DNA from: an uncultured Bacteroidota bacterium
Lineage (GTDB): Bacteria > Bacteroidota > Bacteroidia > Chitinophagales > Saprospiraceae
DNA length: 43,627 nt
Assembly (NCBI GenBank): GCA_903933805.1
Contig: CAIZLM010000263.1
Coordinates: forward strand, 1 to 43,627
Direction: 5' to 3'
Shown here: piece by piece, positions 6,758-16,100 of the stretch
How the letters are laid out: each line of letters begins with the position of its first letter
Position numbering within the stretch: the stretch's first letter is position 1
Made by a program: the position numbers and the translations under genes
The notes under the pieces: generated by a model
Databases searched by the model: none
Told to the model about the DNA's origin: nothing
What the model saw: the letters and a program-made list of their open reading frames with translations, nothing else

Positions 6758-8871
6758 CAAAATATATTGCTGTGCCAACTGCTGCTCCCCTAAAAAAGAA
6801 AGTAAAAAAGTCTGAAATCCAATCATTTACACCACGGGAAATATTGGAAAAAGCTTTTCGAATCATGGCAACTGCCAAGGCCATGACGGATATTTACGAG
6901 GCGAATTTTAAGTTTGTCTCGAAATATGTACACGCAACTTCTCGCGGTCATGAAGCCATTCAATTGGCTGTCGGCATGCAACTTGAACCTTTTGATTTTG
7001 CGTATCCTTATTACCGCGACGATGCTATGTTGCTGGGCATGGGACTGCGTCCGTATGATCTCATGTTGCAGTTGATGGCCAAGCGCGATGATCCTTTTTC
7101 CGGCGGGCGCTCCTACTATTGCCATCCATCCTTGCGCGATGAGCGTTTTCCGAAAATACCCCATCAAAGCAGTGCAACTGGCATGCAGGCCATTCCGGCA
7201 ACGGGTGCTGCGCTTGGCTTGTGGTACCATGAAAAAATGGGCGAAGTAGAGCAGTTTCCCGTGGTGGTTTGTTCCCTGGGCGATGCTGCTGTCACAGAGG
7301 GCGAAATTGCGGAAGCATTTCAAATGGCGGTATTGAAAAAGCTGCCCATTTTGTACTTGGTTCAGGACAATGGCTGGGATATTTCCGCCAATGCCGCTGA
7401 AACAAGGGTGGCAGACGCGGCAACCTATGCCCAAGGATTTCCAGGATTAGAAGCTGTCCGCGTCGAAGGCAATGATTTTGTCGAATGCTGGACCACCGTG
7501 CAGGATATTATAGCGAAAATTCGCCTTGAACGCCGTCCGTTTTTGCTACATGCGCGCGTGCCATTGTTGAATCACCATACCTCCGGCGTGCGAAAAGAAT
7601 GGTACCGCGACGATTTGGAGGAACATGAAAAACGCGATCCATATCCCATTTTGAGGCATAAACTGCTCGAAACAGGGTTTTCAGAGGAGGAGATTCAACT
7701 GCTGGAAAGTGTTGCAATCGACACGGTTGCCCGTGACTTTGAAGCGGCCAAAAATGCAGAAGATCCCCGACCGGAAGACTTGTTTACCCATGATTTTGCG
7801 CCCACAACCATTACGGAGGAACGCGGCGAGCGTGCGCCTGCGGGGGGTGAGGTCAAGGTGATGGTTGATTGTGCGTTGTTCGCCATTGAGGAACTTATGC
7901 GCAAACACCCGGATTGTCTGTTGTATGGGCAGGATGTGGGCAGGCGACTAGGTGGTGTGTTTCGCGAAGCCGCAACCTTGGCCGAAAAATTTGGTGACAG
8001 TCGGGTTTTCAATACACCCATTCAGGAAGCCTTTATTGTGGGCAGCACTGCGGGGATGAGCGCTGTGGGACTGAAGCCAATTGTGGAGGTTCAATTTGCC
8101 GACTATATCTGGCCTGGACTCAACCAACTCTTTACGGAGGTTGCCCGTTCTTGTTACCTGACCAACGGCAAATGGCCGGTTGGATGCGTCATACGGGTGC
8201 CCATTGGCGCTTACGGCAGTGGTGGGCCCTACCACAGCAGCAGCGTGGAGACGGTATTGACACAAATACGGGGCGTGAAAATTGCCTATCCGAGCAATGG
8301 CGCCGACTTGAAAGGCTTGTTAAAATCGGCTTGGTATGACCCCAATCCGGTGGTAATTTTCGAACACAAGGGGCTCTATTGGAGTAAGGTGCGTGGCACC
8401 GAAACTGCTAGGTGTGTGGAGCCCGACGAGGATTATGTGGTGCCTTTTGGCAAGGCCTTTACCGTTCTAATGGCCGACCAACAGCGTGTTCAACGCGGTG
8501 AGACGATGGCGGTTATTACCTACGGCATGGGCGTCCACTGGGCACTCAACGCAGCACAGGAGCAATTTCCCGGCCAGGTTGAAATTGTGGACTTGCGCAC
8601 CTTGTGCCCCATAGATGAAGAAGCCATGTACGCAGCAACACGCCGCCATGGGAAAGTATTGGTGGTCACCGAAGAGCAGGTGAACGGATCCTTCGCGCAA
8701 ACACTTGCCGCACGCATCCAAGAGCACTGCTTTACCCATTTGGATGGACCAGTGCGTACCCTTGGTGCTGAAAACATGCCGGCAGTTCCCTTAAACACGA
8801 CCTTGGAACAGGCCATGATTCCGTCCATTGAAAAAGTAGCCGCAGCCATGGCCGCAGTGCTGGCTTGGTAA
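6712..8871 (+). CDS. 2-oxoacid dehydrogenase E1, fused alpha and beta subunits
   Basis: A thiamine-diphosphate E1 component in which alpha (about residues 40-370) and beta (about 385-720) are fused. It probably decarboxylates branched-chain or related 2-oxoacids in the cytoplasm. The alpha half shows SRGHEAIQLA, YYRDD and the ThDP/Mg motif SLGDAAVTEG...VQDNGW; GDA replaces the common GDG. The beta half shows LYGQDVG, FNTPIQEAFIVG, the VEVQFADYIWP strand and VVIFEHKGLYW. The family length of 650-700 residues fits. The start is uncertain: ATGs at 6688 and 6712 lie inside MITE copy B. The first candidate start outside it is GTG at 6772 (VPTAAPLKKK); the next ATG (near 6865) would cut into the conserved first helix. 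No E2 or E3 gene is in the window. The gene ends 2 bp from the convergent phosphonatase-like gene. Confidence 0.88.
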   Translation, partial: KMPTFSTQTQPPNQFPKYIAVPTAAPLKKKVKKSEIQSFTPREILEKAFRIMATAKAMTDIYEANFKFVSKYVHATSRGHEAIQLAVGMQLEPFDFAYPYYRDDAMLLGMGLRPYDLMLQLMAKRDDPFSGGRSYYCHPSLRDERFPKIPHQSSATGMQAIPATGAALGLWYHEKMGEVEQFPVVVCSLGDAAVTEGEIAEAFQMAVLKKLPILYLVQDNGWDISANAAETRVADAATYAQGFPGLEAVRVEGNDFVECWTTVQDIIAKIRLERRPFLLHARVPLLNHHTSGVRKEWYRDDLEEHEKRDPYPILRHKLLETGFSEEEIQLLESVAIDTVARDFEAAKNAEDPRPEDLFTHDFAPTTITEERGERAPAGGEVKVMVDCALFAIEELMRKHPDCLLYGQDVGRRLGGVFREAATLAEKFGDSRVFNTPIQEAFIVGSTAGMSAVGLKPIVEVQFADYIWPGLNQLFTEVARSCYLTNGKWPVGCVIRVPIGAYGSGGPYHSSSVETVLTQIRGVKIAYPSNGADLKGLLKSAWYDPNPVVIFEHKGLYWSKVRGTETARCVEPDEDYVVPFGKAFTVLMADQQRVQRGETMAVITYGMGVHWALNAAQEQFPGQVEIVDLRTLCPIDEEAMYAATRRHGKVLVVTEEQVNGSFAQTLAARIQEHCFTHLDGPVRTLGAENMPAVPLNTTLEQAMIPSIEKVAAAMAAVLAW

Positions 8872-8873
8872 GA

Positions 8874-9563
8874 TCAGATCAGGGGTGCCAGTATTGTTGT
8901 CAGTTCCGAAACCGATGACAACAGTCCATCATTGTCGAGAGCAGCGAGTTGAGCTGCTGGGTGCGTGCCGTTCGTAACGGCCAGCGACAGCAGACAACCT
9001 GCGTTTCTGCCTTCGGCGAGGTCCACTGGCGTGTCACCAACTTTAACCACTTCTTTTGGGTCGGTGATGCCGAAATGCGCCATGGCGGCTTGTATCATAA
9101 AAGGAGCTGGCCGACCGGCGGGCACCTCGTCGCTGGTTACGACGAAATCAATGATTTCGCCTGTTTCCCATCCCAAGCGGTTGAGAATAATATCGGTTAC
9201 CAACCGGTAGAAACCCGTGTTCAGCGCTATTTTGATGTTGTTTTTTCGACACCATTCAAACACTTCGAGGGCGCCATCTGTTGGTACTACCGGTTGTGTT
9301 AGGTAATATTCTTCCAGTATTTCGCGAAACAAGTCGTAAGACACCATCGCTTTTGCATCCACCATTTCTGAGGTAGCATCCTCCAATTGCTCTTCCCACA
9401 ACATTTTAAACACGGTTAGCTTTGAAACACCCATCAATGCGTTGAGGCGGTCATCGGTAGCGTGGATACCGGTTTGTATGCAGGCTTCCCGGAAGCAGTA
9501 CAGCACTTCGTCGCGGTCGCGAACAGTTGTGCCAGCAATATCGAATACAATAAGTTTAACCAT
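8874..9563 (-). CDS. Phosphonatase-like HAD hydrolase (TIGR03351/PhnX-like)
   Basis: A 229-residue cytoplasmic HAD-superfamily hydrolase. Motif I is FDIAGTT, with nucleophile D8 and Ala at the position where most HAD phosphatases have a second Asp; this DxAGTT form is a hallmark of phosphonoacetaldehyde hydrolase. The cap has MGVSK, placing K48 where PhnX has its Schiff-base lysine (MGxxK). Motif II is ALNTGF (T116), motif III GRPAPFM (R151) and motif IV VGDTPVD (D177, D181). Phosphonatases split phosphonoacetaldehyde into acetaldehyde and phosphate. The genes across the divergent promoter are a transporter, a phosphonate-type FAD oxidoreductase and a PhnZ-like oxygenase, which supports a C-P cleavage role. 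The closest named family is the phosphonatase-like TIGR03351; the exact substrate is inferred. Confidence 0.85.
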   Translation of the reverse strand: MVKLIVFDIAGTTVRDRDEVLYCFREACIQTGIHATDDRLNALMGVSKLTVFKMLWEEQLEDATSEMVDAKAMVSYDLFREILEEYYLTQPVVPTDGALEVFEWCRKNNIKIALNTGFYRLVTDIILNRLGWETGEIIDFVVTSDEVPAGRPAPFMIQAAMAHFGITDPKEVVKVGDTPVDLAEGRNAGCLLSLAVTNGTHPAAQLAALDNDGLLSSVSELTTILAPLI

Positions 9564-9600
9564 TTAAGCGGAGCGTCGAGATAAGTGAAGCAATAAACCG

Positions 9601-9608
9601 CAAAAGTA
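9601..9608 (-). promoter_or_regulatory. -7 box TACTTTTG for the phosphonatase-like gene
   Basis: The minus strand reads TACTTTTG, a perfect TAnnTTTG match 38 bp before the ATG at 9563. Confidence 0.5.
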
Positions 9609-9622
9609 GCAGGTCTCATATT

Positions 9623-9655
9623 GCCCCAGCATGAAGTTTTAGGCCCCAATATGAA
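9623..9655. promoter_or_regulatory. Direct repeat, candidate operator in the divergent promoter
   Basis: GCCCCAGCATGAA (9623-9635) and GCCCCAATATGAA (9643-9655) match at 11 of 13 positions with a 20-bp period, about two helical turns. An inverted pair CATATTG/CAATATG (9617-9623, 9647-9653) overlaps them. They lie between the two divergent -7 boxes. Confidence 0.4.
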
Positions 9656-9674
9656 TGTTTTGTAACCAATTTGT

Positions 9675-9682
9675 TACGTTTG
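9675..9682 (+). promoter_or_regulatory. -7 box TACGTTTG for the transporter gene
   Basis: A TAnnTTTG match 45 bp before the ATG at 9728. A TTTG at 9659 is closer than the usual -33 spacing. Confidence 0.4.
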
Positions 9683-9727
9683 ATGGAAGTGATGCAGCGG
9701 TGCCCTTACTATCCCTACACTTGCACC

Positions 9728-11032
9728 ATGGAAACCATAGGATCCTCCTCGGTACGTCGTTGGCTCATAAAATCTCCTTCCGTTGTACAAGTGTTGTACA
9801 CCTGTTTGGTAGCATTCACGGCATACTGTTGTATGTACGCCATGCGGAAGCCGTTTACGGCAGCCAGCTATGCGGGTTTGGAGTGGCATGGTATTCAATT
9901 CAAGATAGTGTTGGTGGTGAGCCAGGTGTTGGGCTATGCTATTTCCAAATTTATCGGCATACGCATCATCAGTTCCATGAAACAGGCACACCGCAGCGTG
10001 TGGATGATCGGGTTGTTGTTGTTGGCATTGCTTTCCTTGTTGGGTTTTGCCCTCACGCCATTTCCGTACAATGCGCTGTGGCTGTTTGTGAATGGGTTGC
10101 CTCTGGGCATGATTTGGGGAGTTATTTTTGGATACATTGAGGGGCGAAGAACGACGGAAGTGCTGGCGGCTGCGTTGAGTGTAAATTTCATCCTTTCCAG
10201 CGGTTTTGTAAAATCTGTGGGTCAATGGGTATTGACAGAGAAAGGCGTTCCCGAGTTTTGGATGCCATTTGTGGTGGGAATGATTTTTCTCCCATTGTTG
10301 CTGTTGTCTATTGGGTTGTTGGAACAAATACCTCCACCCAGTGATGCTGACAAAGCCCAACGCCATGTTCGCACGCCGATGACGGCGGTTGACCGGCGTG
10401 CGCTGTGGCGTCGTTATGCGCCTGGATTTGCACTGTTGATGGGTGTTTACTTGTTGCTCACCATCATTCGGGATGTGCGCGACAATTTTGCGGTGGAGAT
10501 ATGGACAGAGCTTGGTTTTGGGGGGCGCACGGCGATATTAACCACGGCTGAAATACCAGTGGCGGTACTCACACTCTTGGGGTTGGCGGCGTTGATAGCG
10601 GTTAAAAACAACTTCAAAGCCTTCTGGTTGAACCATGGGCTCACGTTGGGCGGTGGGGCAACCCTTGCAGGATCCACCTTTTTGTTTCAACAACATTGGA
10701 TTGACCCTTTCACGTGGATGGTGTTGAGTGGATTTGCCCTGTTTGTGCCCTATATTATTTTCAATGGAATATTATTCGACCGACTTTTAGCCGCATTTCG
10801 GGAGCCCGGCAATGTGGGTTTTCTGATGTATGTGGCCGATGCCATTGGGTATTTAGGCAGTGTATTGGTTTTGTTGTGGCGTAATTTTGGTTTCTCAAAA
10901 ATGAGTTGGATTGAATTTTACTGCGACCTGTGTTATGTTGGCTCCTCATTAATTATCGCCATGATGGTTTTTTCTTGGGTATTTTTCCAATCAAAGTCAC
11001 GTGTTGATCGCACCGGCTTGGCGACCATCTAA
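9728..11032 (+). CDS. DUF5690-like MFS-type transporter, resembles organophosphate antiporters
   Basis: An inner-membrane protein of about 434 residues with roughly 12 hydrophobic segments and a polar middle loop (PPSDADKAQRHVRTPM) between two six-helix halves, as in the major facilitator superfamily. Helix 1 has AFTAYCCMYAMRKPF, similar to the Y..YyxvRknf signature of GlpT/UhpT-type organophosphate:phosphate antiporters. I recall this family as DUF5690 in Bacteroidota, but could not search. The ATG at 9728 (METIGSSS) is chosen because it leaves a short N-terminus before helix 1; an upstream ATG at 9671 lies ahead of the -7 box. Placed between a phosphonatase-like gene and two phosphonate-catabolic genes, it is a candidate importer of a phosphonate or organophosphate. 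The substrate is inference. Confidence 0.7.
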   Translation: METIGSSSVRRWLIKSPSVVQVLYTCLVAFTAYCCMYAMRKPFTAASYAGLEWHGIQFKIVLVVSQVLGYAISKFIGIRIISSMKQAHRSVWMIGLLLLALLSLLGFALTPFPYNALWLFVNGLPLGMIWGVIFGYIEGRRTTEVLAAALSVNFILSSGFVKSVGQWVLTEKGVPEFWMPFVVGMIFLPLLLLSIGLLEQIPPPSDADKAQRHVRTPMTAVDRRALWRRYAPGFALLMGVYLLLTIIRDVRDNFAVEIWTELGFGGRTAILTTAEIPVAVLTLLGLAALIAVKNNFKAFWLNHGLTLGGGATLAGSTFLFQQHWIDPFTWMVLSGFALFVPYIIFNGILFDRLLAAFREPGNVGFLMYVADAIGYLGSVLVLLWRNFGFSKMSWIEFYCDLCYVGSSLIIAMMVFSWVFFQSKSRVDRTGLATI

Positions 11033-11079
11033 GTCGTTACACAGGTGTTTTCGATCGCTCTAATCACTATAATCTCAGC

Positions 11080-11157
11080 GTAATTGTTTCGCGTGGTCGC
11101 GTCTGAGCAAAAAAATGGACCATTTTGGGCCAGACAGCGTGCCACCTAACCAGTTAC
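11080..11157 (+). mobile_element. Palindromic MITE, copy C (short form) with 8-bp target duplication
   Basis: It starts GTAATTG, ends CCTAACCAGTTAC and is 78 bp long. It is flanked on both sides by ATCTCAGC (11072-11079 and 11158-11165), a perfect 8-bp target-site duplication. It lies between the transporter gene and the FAD oxidoreductase gene, 27 bp before the latter's ATG. Confidence 0.92.
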
Positions 11158-11184
11158 ATCTCAGCATAACAACAATTATTAACC

Positions 11185-12303
11185 ATGAAAAAGAAATATG
11201 ACGTAGCGGTAGTGGGTGCCGGCATTGTTGGACTAGCCGTGGCGCTGACTGCAGCCAAACAAGGTAAAAAAGTGGTGGTTTTTGATCGAAGTCCCCGCTC
11301 CATGGGTGCCAGTATCCGAAATTTTGGTCTAATTTGGCCTATTGGCCAATCGGCAGGCGCCAATCTAGACAGGGCCATGCGCAGCCGTGGTGTCTGGTTG
11401 GATCTAGCAGAAAAAGCAGGGATAGATTTGGCTGAAAACGGCTCACTGACCCTCGCATACCACGACGACGAACAGGCAGTATTGGAGGAATTCGCGGACA
11501 AGTCCCTTGAAAATGGCTACGATTGCGCGCTGTTGACGCCATCAGAGATTGCAGAAAAGTCTCCGGCTACCCGCACGGAAGGTTTGAAATCGGGTTTGTG
11601 GAGCCGTACCGAGTGCACGGTATCCTCCCGTCAGGCATTGCCCCAACTGGCTGCTTATCTGGAAGAGGCAATGGGCGTTGATTTTTACTGGAGCCGCGCG
11701 ATTACCCATGTAGAGCCTGGTCATGTGTCAGATTTTTATGAAGTGTGGGGCGCTGAACGGGTCTATATCTGTGGTGGTCAGGATTTCGAAACGCTGTATC
11801 CAAAAACATTTGCTGAAAGCGGCATTACCCGCTGTAAATTACAGATGATGCGTACCGCCAGCCAGCCGGAAGCCTGGAAACTTGGTCCGTCTTTGTGCGC
11901 CGGATTAACATTGCGCCACTATGATAATTTTGCCGATTGCCCCTCTCTGGCGGCCGTCGATGCCCGTTATGACCTCGAAAATCCGTTTTTTAAACAATGG
12001 GGCATTCACGTTTTGTTGTCCCAAAACAGCTTTGGAGAGTTGATCATTGGCGATAGTCATGAGTATGGTTGGGATGTTCAACCCTTTGATCAAGCAGACA
12101 TCAACCGGGAAATTATGGAATACCTGCGCACGTTTGCACATTTTCCGGATGTTGACATCGCAGAGATGTGGCATGGTATTTATCCCAAAATACCCGGCAA
12201 AACATCGTTGGTGCAGGAAGTTGAGCCCAATATATGGGTCGTGAATGGGCTCAGCGGGGCCGGCATGACCCTGAGTTTTGGCCTGGCAGGGGAGATCGTA
12301 TAG
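11185..12303 (+). CDS. FAD-dependent oxidoreductase, phosphonate-locus type (TIGR03364)
   Basis: A 372-residue DAO-fold flavoenzyme. The N-terminal FAD-binding Rossmann motif is VVGAGIVGLA (GxGxxG at residues 11-16), followed by the ribose-binding acidic strand VVVFDR. The C-terminal flavin contact is VNGLSGAGMTLSFGLAGEI. The stretch GASIRNFGLIWPIGQ is characteristic of TIGR03364, a family named for its place in phosphonate-degradation gene sets. Such enzymes oxidatively remove the amino group of aminoethylphosphonate or its N-alkyl forms, giving phosphonoacetaldehyde, the substrate of phosphonatase. Here the phosphonatase-like gene is nearby and the PhnZ-like gene follows 64 bp downstream, so they probably act in one pathway. 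The C-terminus is short after the flavin motif but ends in a normal stop. Confidence 0.85.
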   Translation: MKKKYDVAVVGAGIVGLAVALTAAKQGKKVVVFDRSPRSMGASIRNFGLIWPIGQSAGANLDRAMRSRGVWLDLAEKAGIDLAENGSLTLAYHDDEQAVLEEFADKSLENGYDCALLTPSEIAEKSPATRTEGLKSGLWSRTECTVSSRQALPQLAAYLEEAMGVDFYWSRAITHVEPGHVSDFYEVWGAERVYICGGQDFETLYPKTFAESGITRCKLQMMRTASQPEAWKLGPSLCAGLTLRHYDNFADCPSLAAVDARYDLENPFFKQWGIHVLLSQNSFGELIIGDSHEYGWDVQPFDQADINREIMEYLRTFAHFPDVDIAEMWHGIYPKIPGKTSLVQEVEPNIWVVNGLSGAGMTLSFGLAGEIV

Positions 12304-12367
12304 CCACAACGGTTTCACTAAAGTAAACCAATACCAAGCACACAAACCATCCCAACATCAGTCGGTT

Positions 12368-12907
12368 ATGATCAACATCATTGATTTATACAAACAACAT
12401 GGCCATGCTGAGTACATCGGCGAGCCCGTGTCTCAACTGGAACATGCTTACCAAGCAGGCCACCTCGCCCTGTCTGCCGGGGCAACGCCAGACGTCGTAA
12501 TAGCAGCCTTTTTGCACGATATCGGTCACCTGTGTGCTGACGCGGGGGTAGCCCAGATGGACGGACTGGGCACGATGCACCACGAACAGGTGGGTGCCGA
12601 TTTCTTGCGCGCCCACGGCTTGCCCGAACGTGTTGCCAAATTGACGGAAAGCCATGTTCAGGCCAAACGTTACCTAACCTTTACCAACCCTGATTATTAC
12701 AACGGACTTTCTGACGCCAGCCGTGGCACCTTGCGTTGGCAAGGCGGCCCGATGAATGAAGCCGAAGCCCGTGACTTTGAACAAGACCCTGACTTTGAGG
12801 TGATTTTACAGTTGAGACAATGGGATGAACAGGCGAAAATAGAAGGTCAACCAGTATCAGATTTGACGATTTTTGAATCCATCCTCCATGAAATGAACAG
12901 TCTTTAG
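12368..12907 (+). CDS. PhnZ-like HD-domain phosphonate oxygenase (TIGR03276)
   Basis: A 179-residue HD-domain protein. PhnZ-type enzymes use a mixed-valent di-iron centre and O2 to split the C-P bond of 1-hydroxy-2-aminoethylphosphonate to glycine and phosphate. The ATG at 12368 (MINIIDLYKQ) is taken; an upstream in-frame ATG overlaps the FAD gene. Metal-ligand candidates are H32, H50-D51, H54, H72, H96 and D153, with K100. The spacings H50-H72 (22), H96-K100 (4) and H96-D153 (57) equal those I remember for PhnZ (H58-H80, H104-K108, H104-D161). E25 matches PhnZ Glu27, but the Tyr24 position is Ser here. No 2-oxoglutarate hydroxylase partner (PhnY/TmpA type) is in the window, so either it is elsewhere or the substrate differs. 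Confidence 0.87.
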   Translation: MINIIDLYKQHGHAEYIGEPVSQLEHAYQAGHLALSAGATPDVVIAAFLHDIGHLCADAGVAQMDGLGTMHHEQVGADFLRAHGLPERVAKLTESHVQAKRYLTFTNPDYYNGLSDASRGTLRWQGGPMNEAEARDFEQDPDFEVILQLRQWDEQAKIEGQPVSDLTIFESILHEMNSL

Positions 12908-12996
12908 TGGGCTTGTAACGGCGGGTATTTACATAACTTTACACAGGCTTGTTCCAAACTTAACACCCATAATAATGGTGCGATAAAACACCTATC

Positions 12997-13004
12997 TACT
13001 TTTG
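12997..13004 (+). promoter_or_regulatory. -7 box TACTTTTG upstream of susC
   Basis: A perfect TAnnTTTG match about 125 bp before the susC-like ATG. It suggests that the SusCD pair has its own promoter and a leader of about 120 nt, separate from the phosphonate genes. The rest of 12908-13128 shows nothing recognisable. Confidence 0.5.
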
Positions 13005-13128
13005 CATCGTGTTATTTACAAGTGCTCTCTGATATGTTTTCAGGGGATTACTATTGCTTTGAAAAGTTTCTAACTATTGAAGTGACGCGTACATAATTTC
13101 TTTCTTCTAAACTAAATTTTTTCTGATT

Positions 13129-16100
13129 ATGAAGGTTCAACAACCCACCTTCAAGGGTGCAATCTGTGCCCTTGCAGTACTTTTCATGTCCTGTGCCACC
13201 TTGCTCGCGCAACGAGTGAGTGGCATTGTTTTGGACGCTGAAACCAACGAGGCCCTTCCAGGTGCATCGGTAATGGTAAAAAACACGACCCGTGGCACCA
13301 GTTCCGATGGCAACGGAAAATTTGTGATGGAAGCCAAGGTTGGAGAGGTTTTGGTCGTTTCTTATGTTGGCTACGACCAACAAGAAATTTCCATTGGTGC
13401 CTCTATTACCTTTGAAATTCGTTTGATTGGTGGTAAATTGCTCGACGAAGCAGTTGTTACGGGTCTCGGTTTCAAGAAGGACAAAGCGCGTCTTGGGTAT
13501 GCTACTCAAGAAGTAAAAGGCGCTGATTTATTGAAAGCGCGCGAGCCCAATCCAATCAACTCTTTGGTGGGCAAGGTAGCCGGTCTAACGGTCGGTGCAT
13601 CCACTGAATTGTTGGGCGCACCAAGCCTCAGCCTCCGCGGATCTACCCCGATCTTTGTCGTGGATGGGGTGCCAATCAACTCTGACACTTGGAACATCAG
13701 TGCTGATGACATCGAAACCTATACGGTGTTGAAAGGCCCTGCGGCTGCTGCACTCTATGGTTTTAGGTCGCAAGATGGTGTGATCATGATCACCACCAAA
13801 AAAGGAGTTTCCGGCCGTACGACGGTGGAGTTTAACACCAGCCAAATGATGGAAAAAGGCTTCAACGCGCTGCCAACCGTACAGGACGAATATGGACCTG
13901 GCGACCATGGACGCTACTCGTTCGTGGATGGCCGCGGGGGTGGCCTCAACGATGGCGACTATGATGTTTGGGGCCCACGCTTCGAAGGTCAGGCATTGCC
14001 ACAGTATGACAGCCCGATCGATGCACAAACAGGAGAAAGAACAGCTACTCCTTGGACCGCTCGTGGTACTGATAACCTGGAACGCTTCTTGCGCCCCGGA
14101 TTTCAAAGCAATAATAACATTGCAGTTACAACTGGTACTGACAAATCTCAGTTTCGTTATTCTACTTCCTACAACTACACAGGAGGTATGGTACCGAACA
14201 CCCAATTGAACGTGGCCAATTTCAACGTTTCAGGGGGACTTGATTTCTCTGATAAAATTCGCCTTGAGGCCAATATCAACTACAACCGTCAGTTTACGGA
14301 CAATATTCCCGATGTACAATATGGTCCAAATTCCATGATCTACAACATCATCATCTGGGGTGCGGCAGACTGGAACGTGGACGATATGCAAAACTACTGG
14401 CAACCAGGTAAAGAAGGTACCCAGCAGATTTATGCTGAATACCAACGCTACAACAATCCTTGGTTCCTGGCGAAAGAATGGTTGCGTGGTCACCAAAAAA
14501 CGGATGTATTTGGTCAAACAGCCATTTCTTATAAGTTTGCGCCAGGCTTTTCAGCCAAATTGCGCACCGCCGTTACTACCTATGACCTTACACGTTCTGA
14601 AAAGTTCCCGTATTCTGCTACGGTGTACGGACGTGAAGAAGCGCGTGGTGATTACCGTGAAGACAAGCGCTCACTCTTCGAAAACAACACCGACCTGACC
14701 ATTAATATGGATAAGAACATCGGTGATAATTTCAGCGTGAACGCTTTGGTTGGGGGCAATATTCGCTCTTTCCAATACAATTCAAGCTATGTGACCACCG
14801 ATTACCTGAATGTACCGGGTTTATACACTTTTAGCAATTCATCAAATCCTATTAAGGCATTTGATTTTGATTCTAAAATGTTGGTTAACAGTGGATTTTA
14901 TTCCGCTGATTTCGGCTTCAAAAATATTATCTTCGTGAACACAACAGGTCGGGTTGACAAACTTTCAACACTGCCTAAAGGAAACAATACGTTTTTCTAC
15001 CCATCTGTTAGCACTTCTTTGGTGGTGTCTGAAATGGCTGATTTGGGCCCTGTTTCTTTTTTGAAATTGCGTGCAGCTTACGCCAATGTTAAAGCCGGTT
15101 TGACCGCTAAAACCATTGGTGCTACACCATCTGCTGCCTATCCAATCGGTTACGGATCGTACTATTCTTCTTCTTATGACGGCCCGACGTACGAAAATTC
15201 ATCTGTTTACAATTCCCCACTGGTGTACAACAACCAACCGGGTTCTTACTTTTCCAACACCATTTCCAACGCCAATCTTCAGCCGCTTAATCGTACGAAC
15301 TACGAAGCAGGTGTAGAAGCCAAAATCATGCGCAACCGTATTGGCGTTGACCTTACTTGGTTCCGTTACGTGGATGGTCCACAAATATTTGCAGTACCGC
15401 TTTCTGAAGCAACCGGCTACACCAGCCAATTGGTAAATGCGGTAAAAACACAGCGTCAAGGTTGGGAAGCTACCATCAATGGCTCACCTGTTCGCCCGGA
15501 AAAACCCGGTGATTTCTCTTGGGATGTGTTGGCCAACTGGAGCACGTTCAAAGAAACCTTCTTGGAACTGCCAACAGGGCTTGACCGTATCTATGGCTTC
15601 TTTGAAAAAGGAGACCGTACAGACAAATACTACGACCGTGCTTTCGTCCGCACCAGCGATGGACAGATCATCAATGACGGATCTGGCCGCCCAATCATCA
15701 ATCCTACGGCACAATTCCTTGGAAACCAAAATCCTGACTGGGTGTGGGGCTTGTACAACAAGTTCTCTTACAAAGGTTTGAGTCTTGGTATTCAGTTTGA
15801 TGGCCGCGTTGGCGGTGTTATCACAGACTATTTGCGTCGTCAAACATTCCGCGGCGGTCGCAACATCGAGACAACCGAAGGCGCAATGGGGGCAGCTCGT
15901 CTCCTGGACTGGGAAAACCAAAAAGCAGGCAAATACAACAACCCACAAGAAAATGGCAATTGGGTTGGTGAAGGTGTTGTCGTTAGCAACGGTGTTGCCA
16001 TTCAGTACGATCAATTTGGTAAAATCACCAATTACGACCAATTGCAATTTACCCAGAATGGTACCAAAACGTTCCTGCAAGATTATATCAGCCGCTACTA

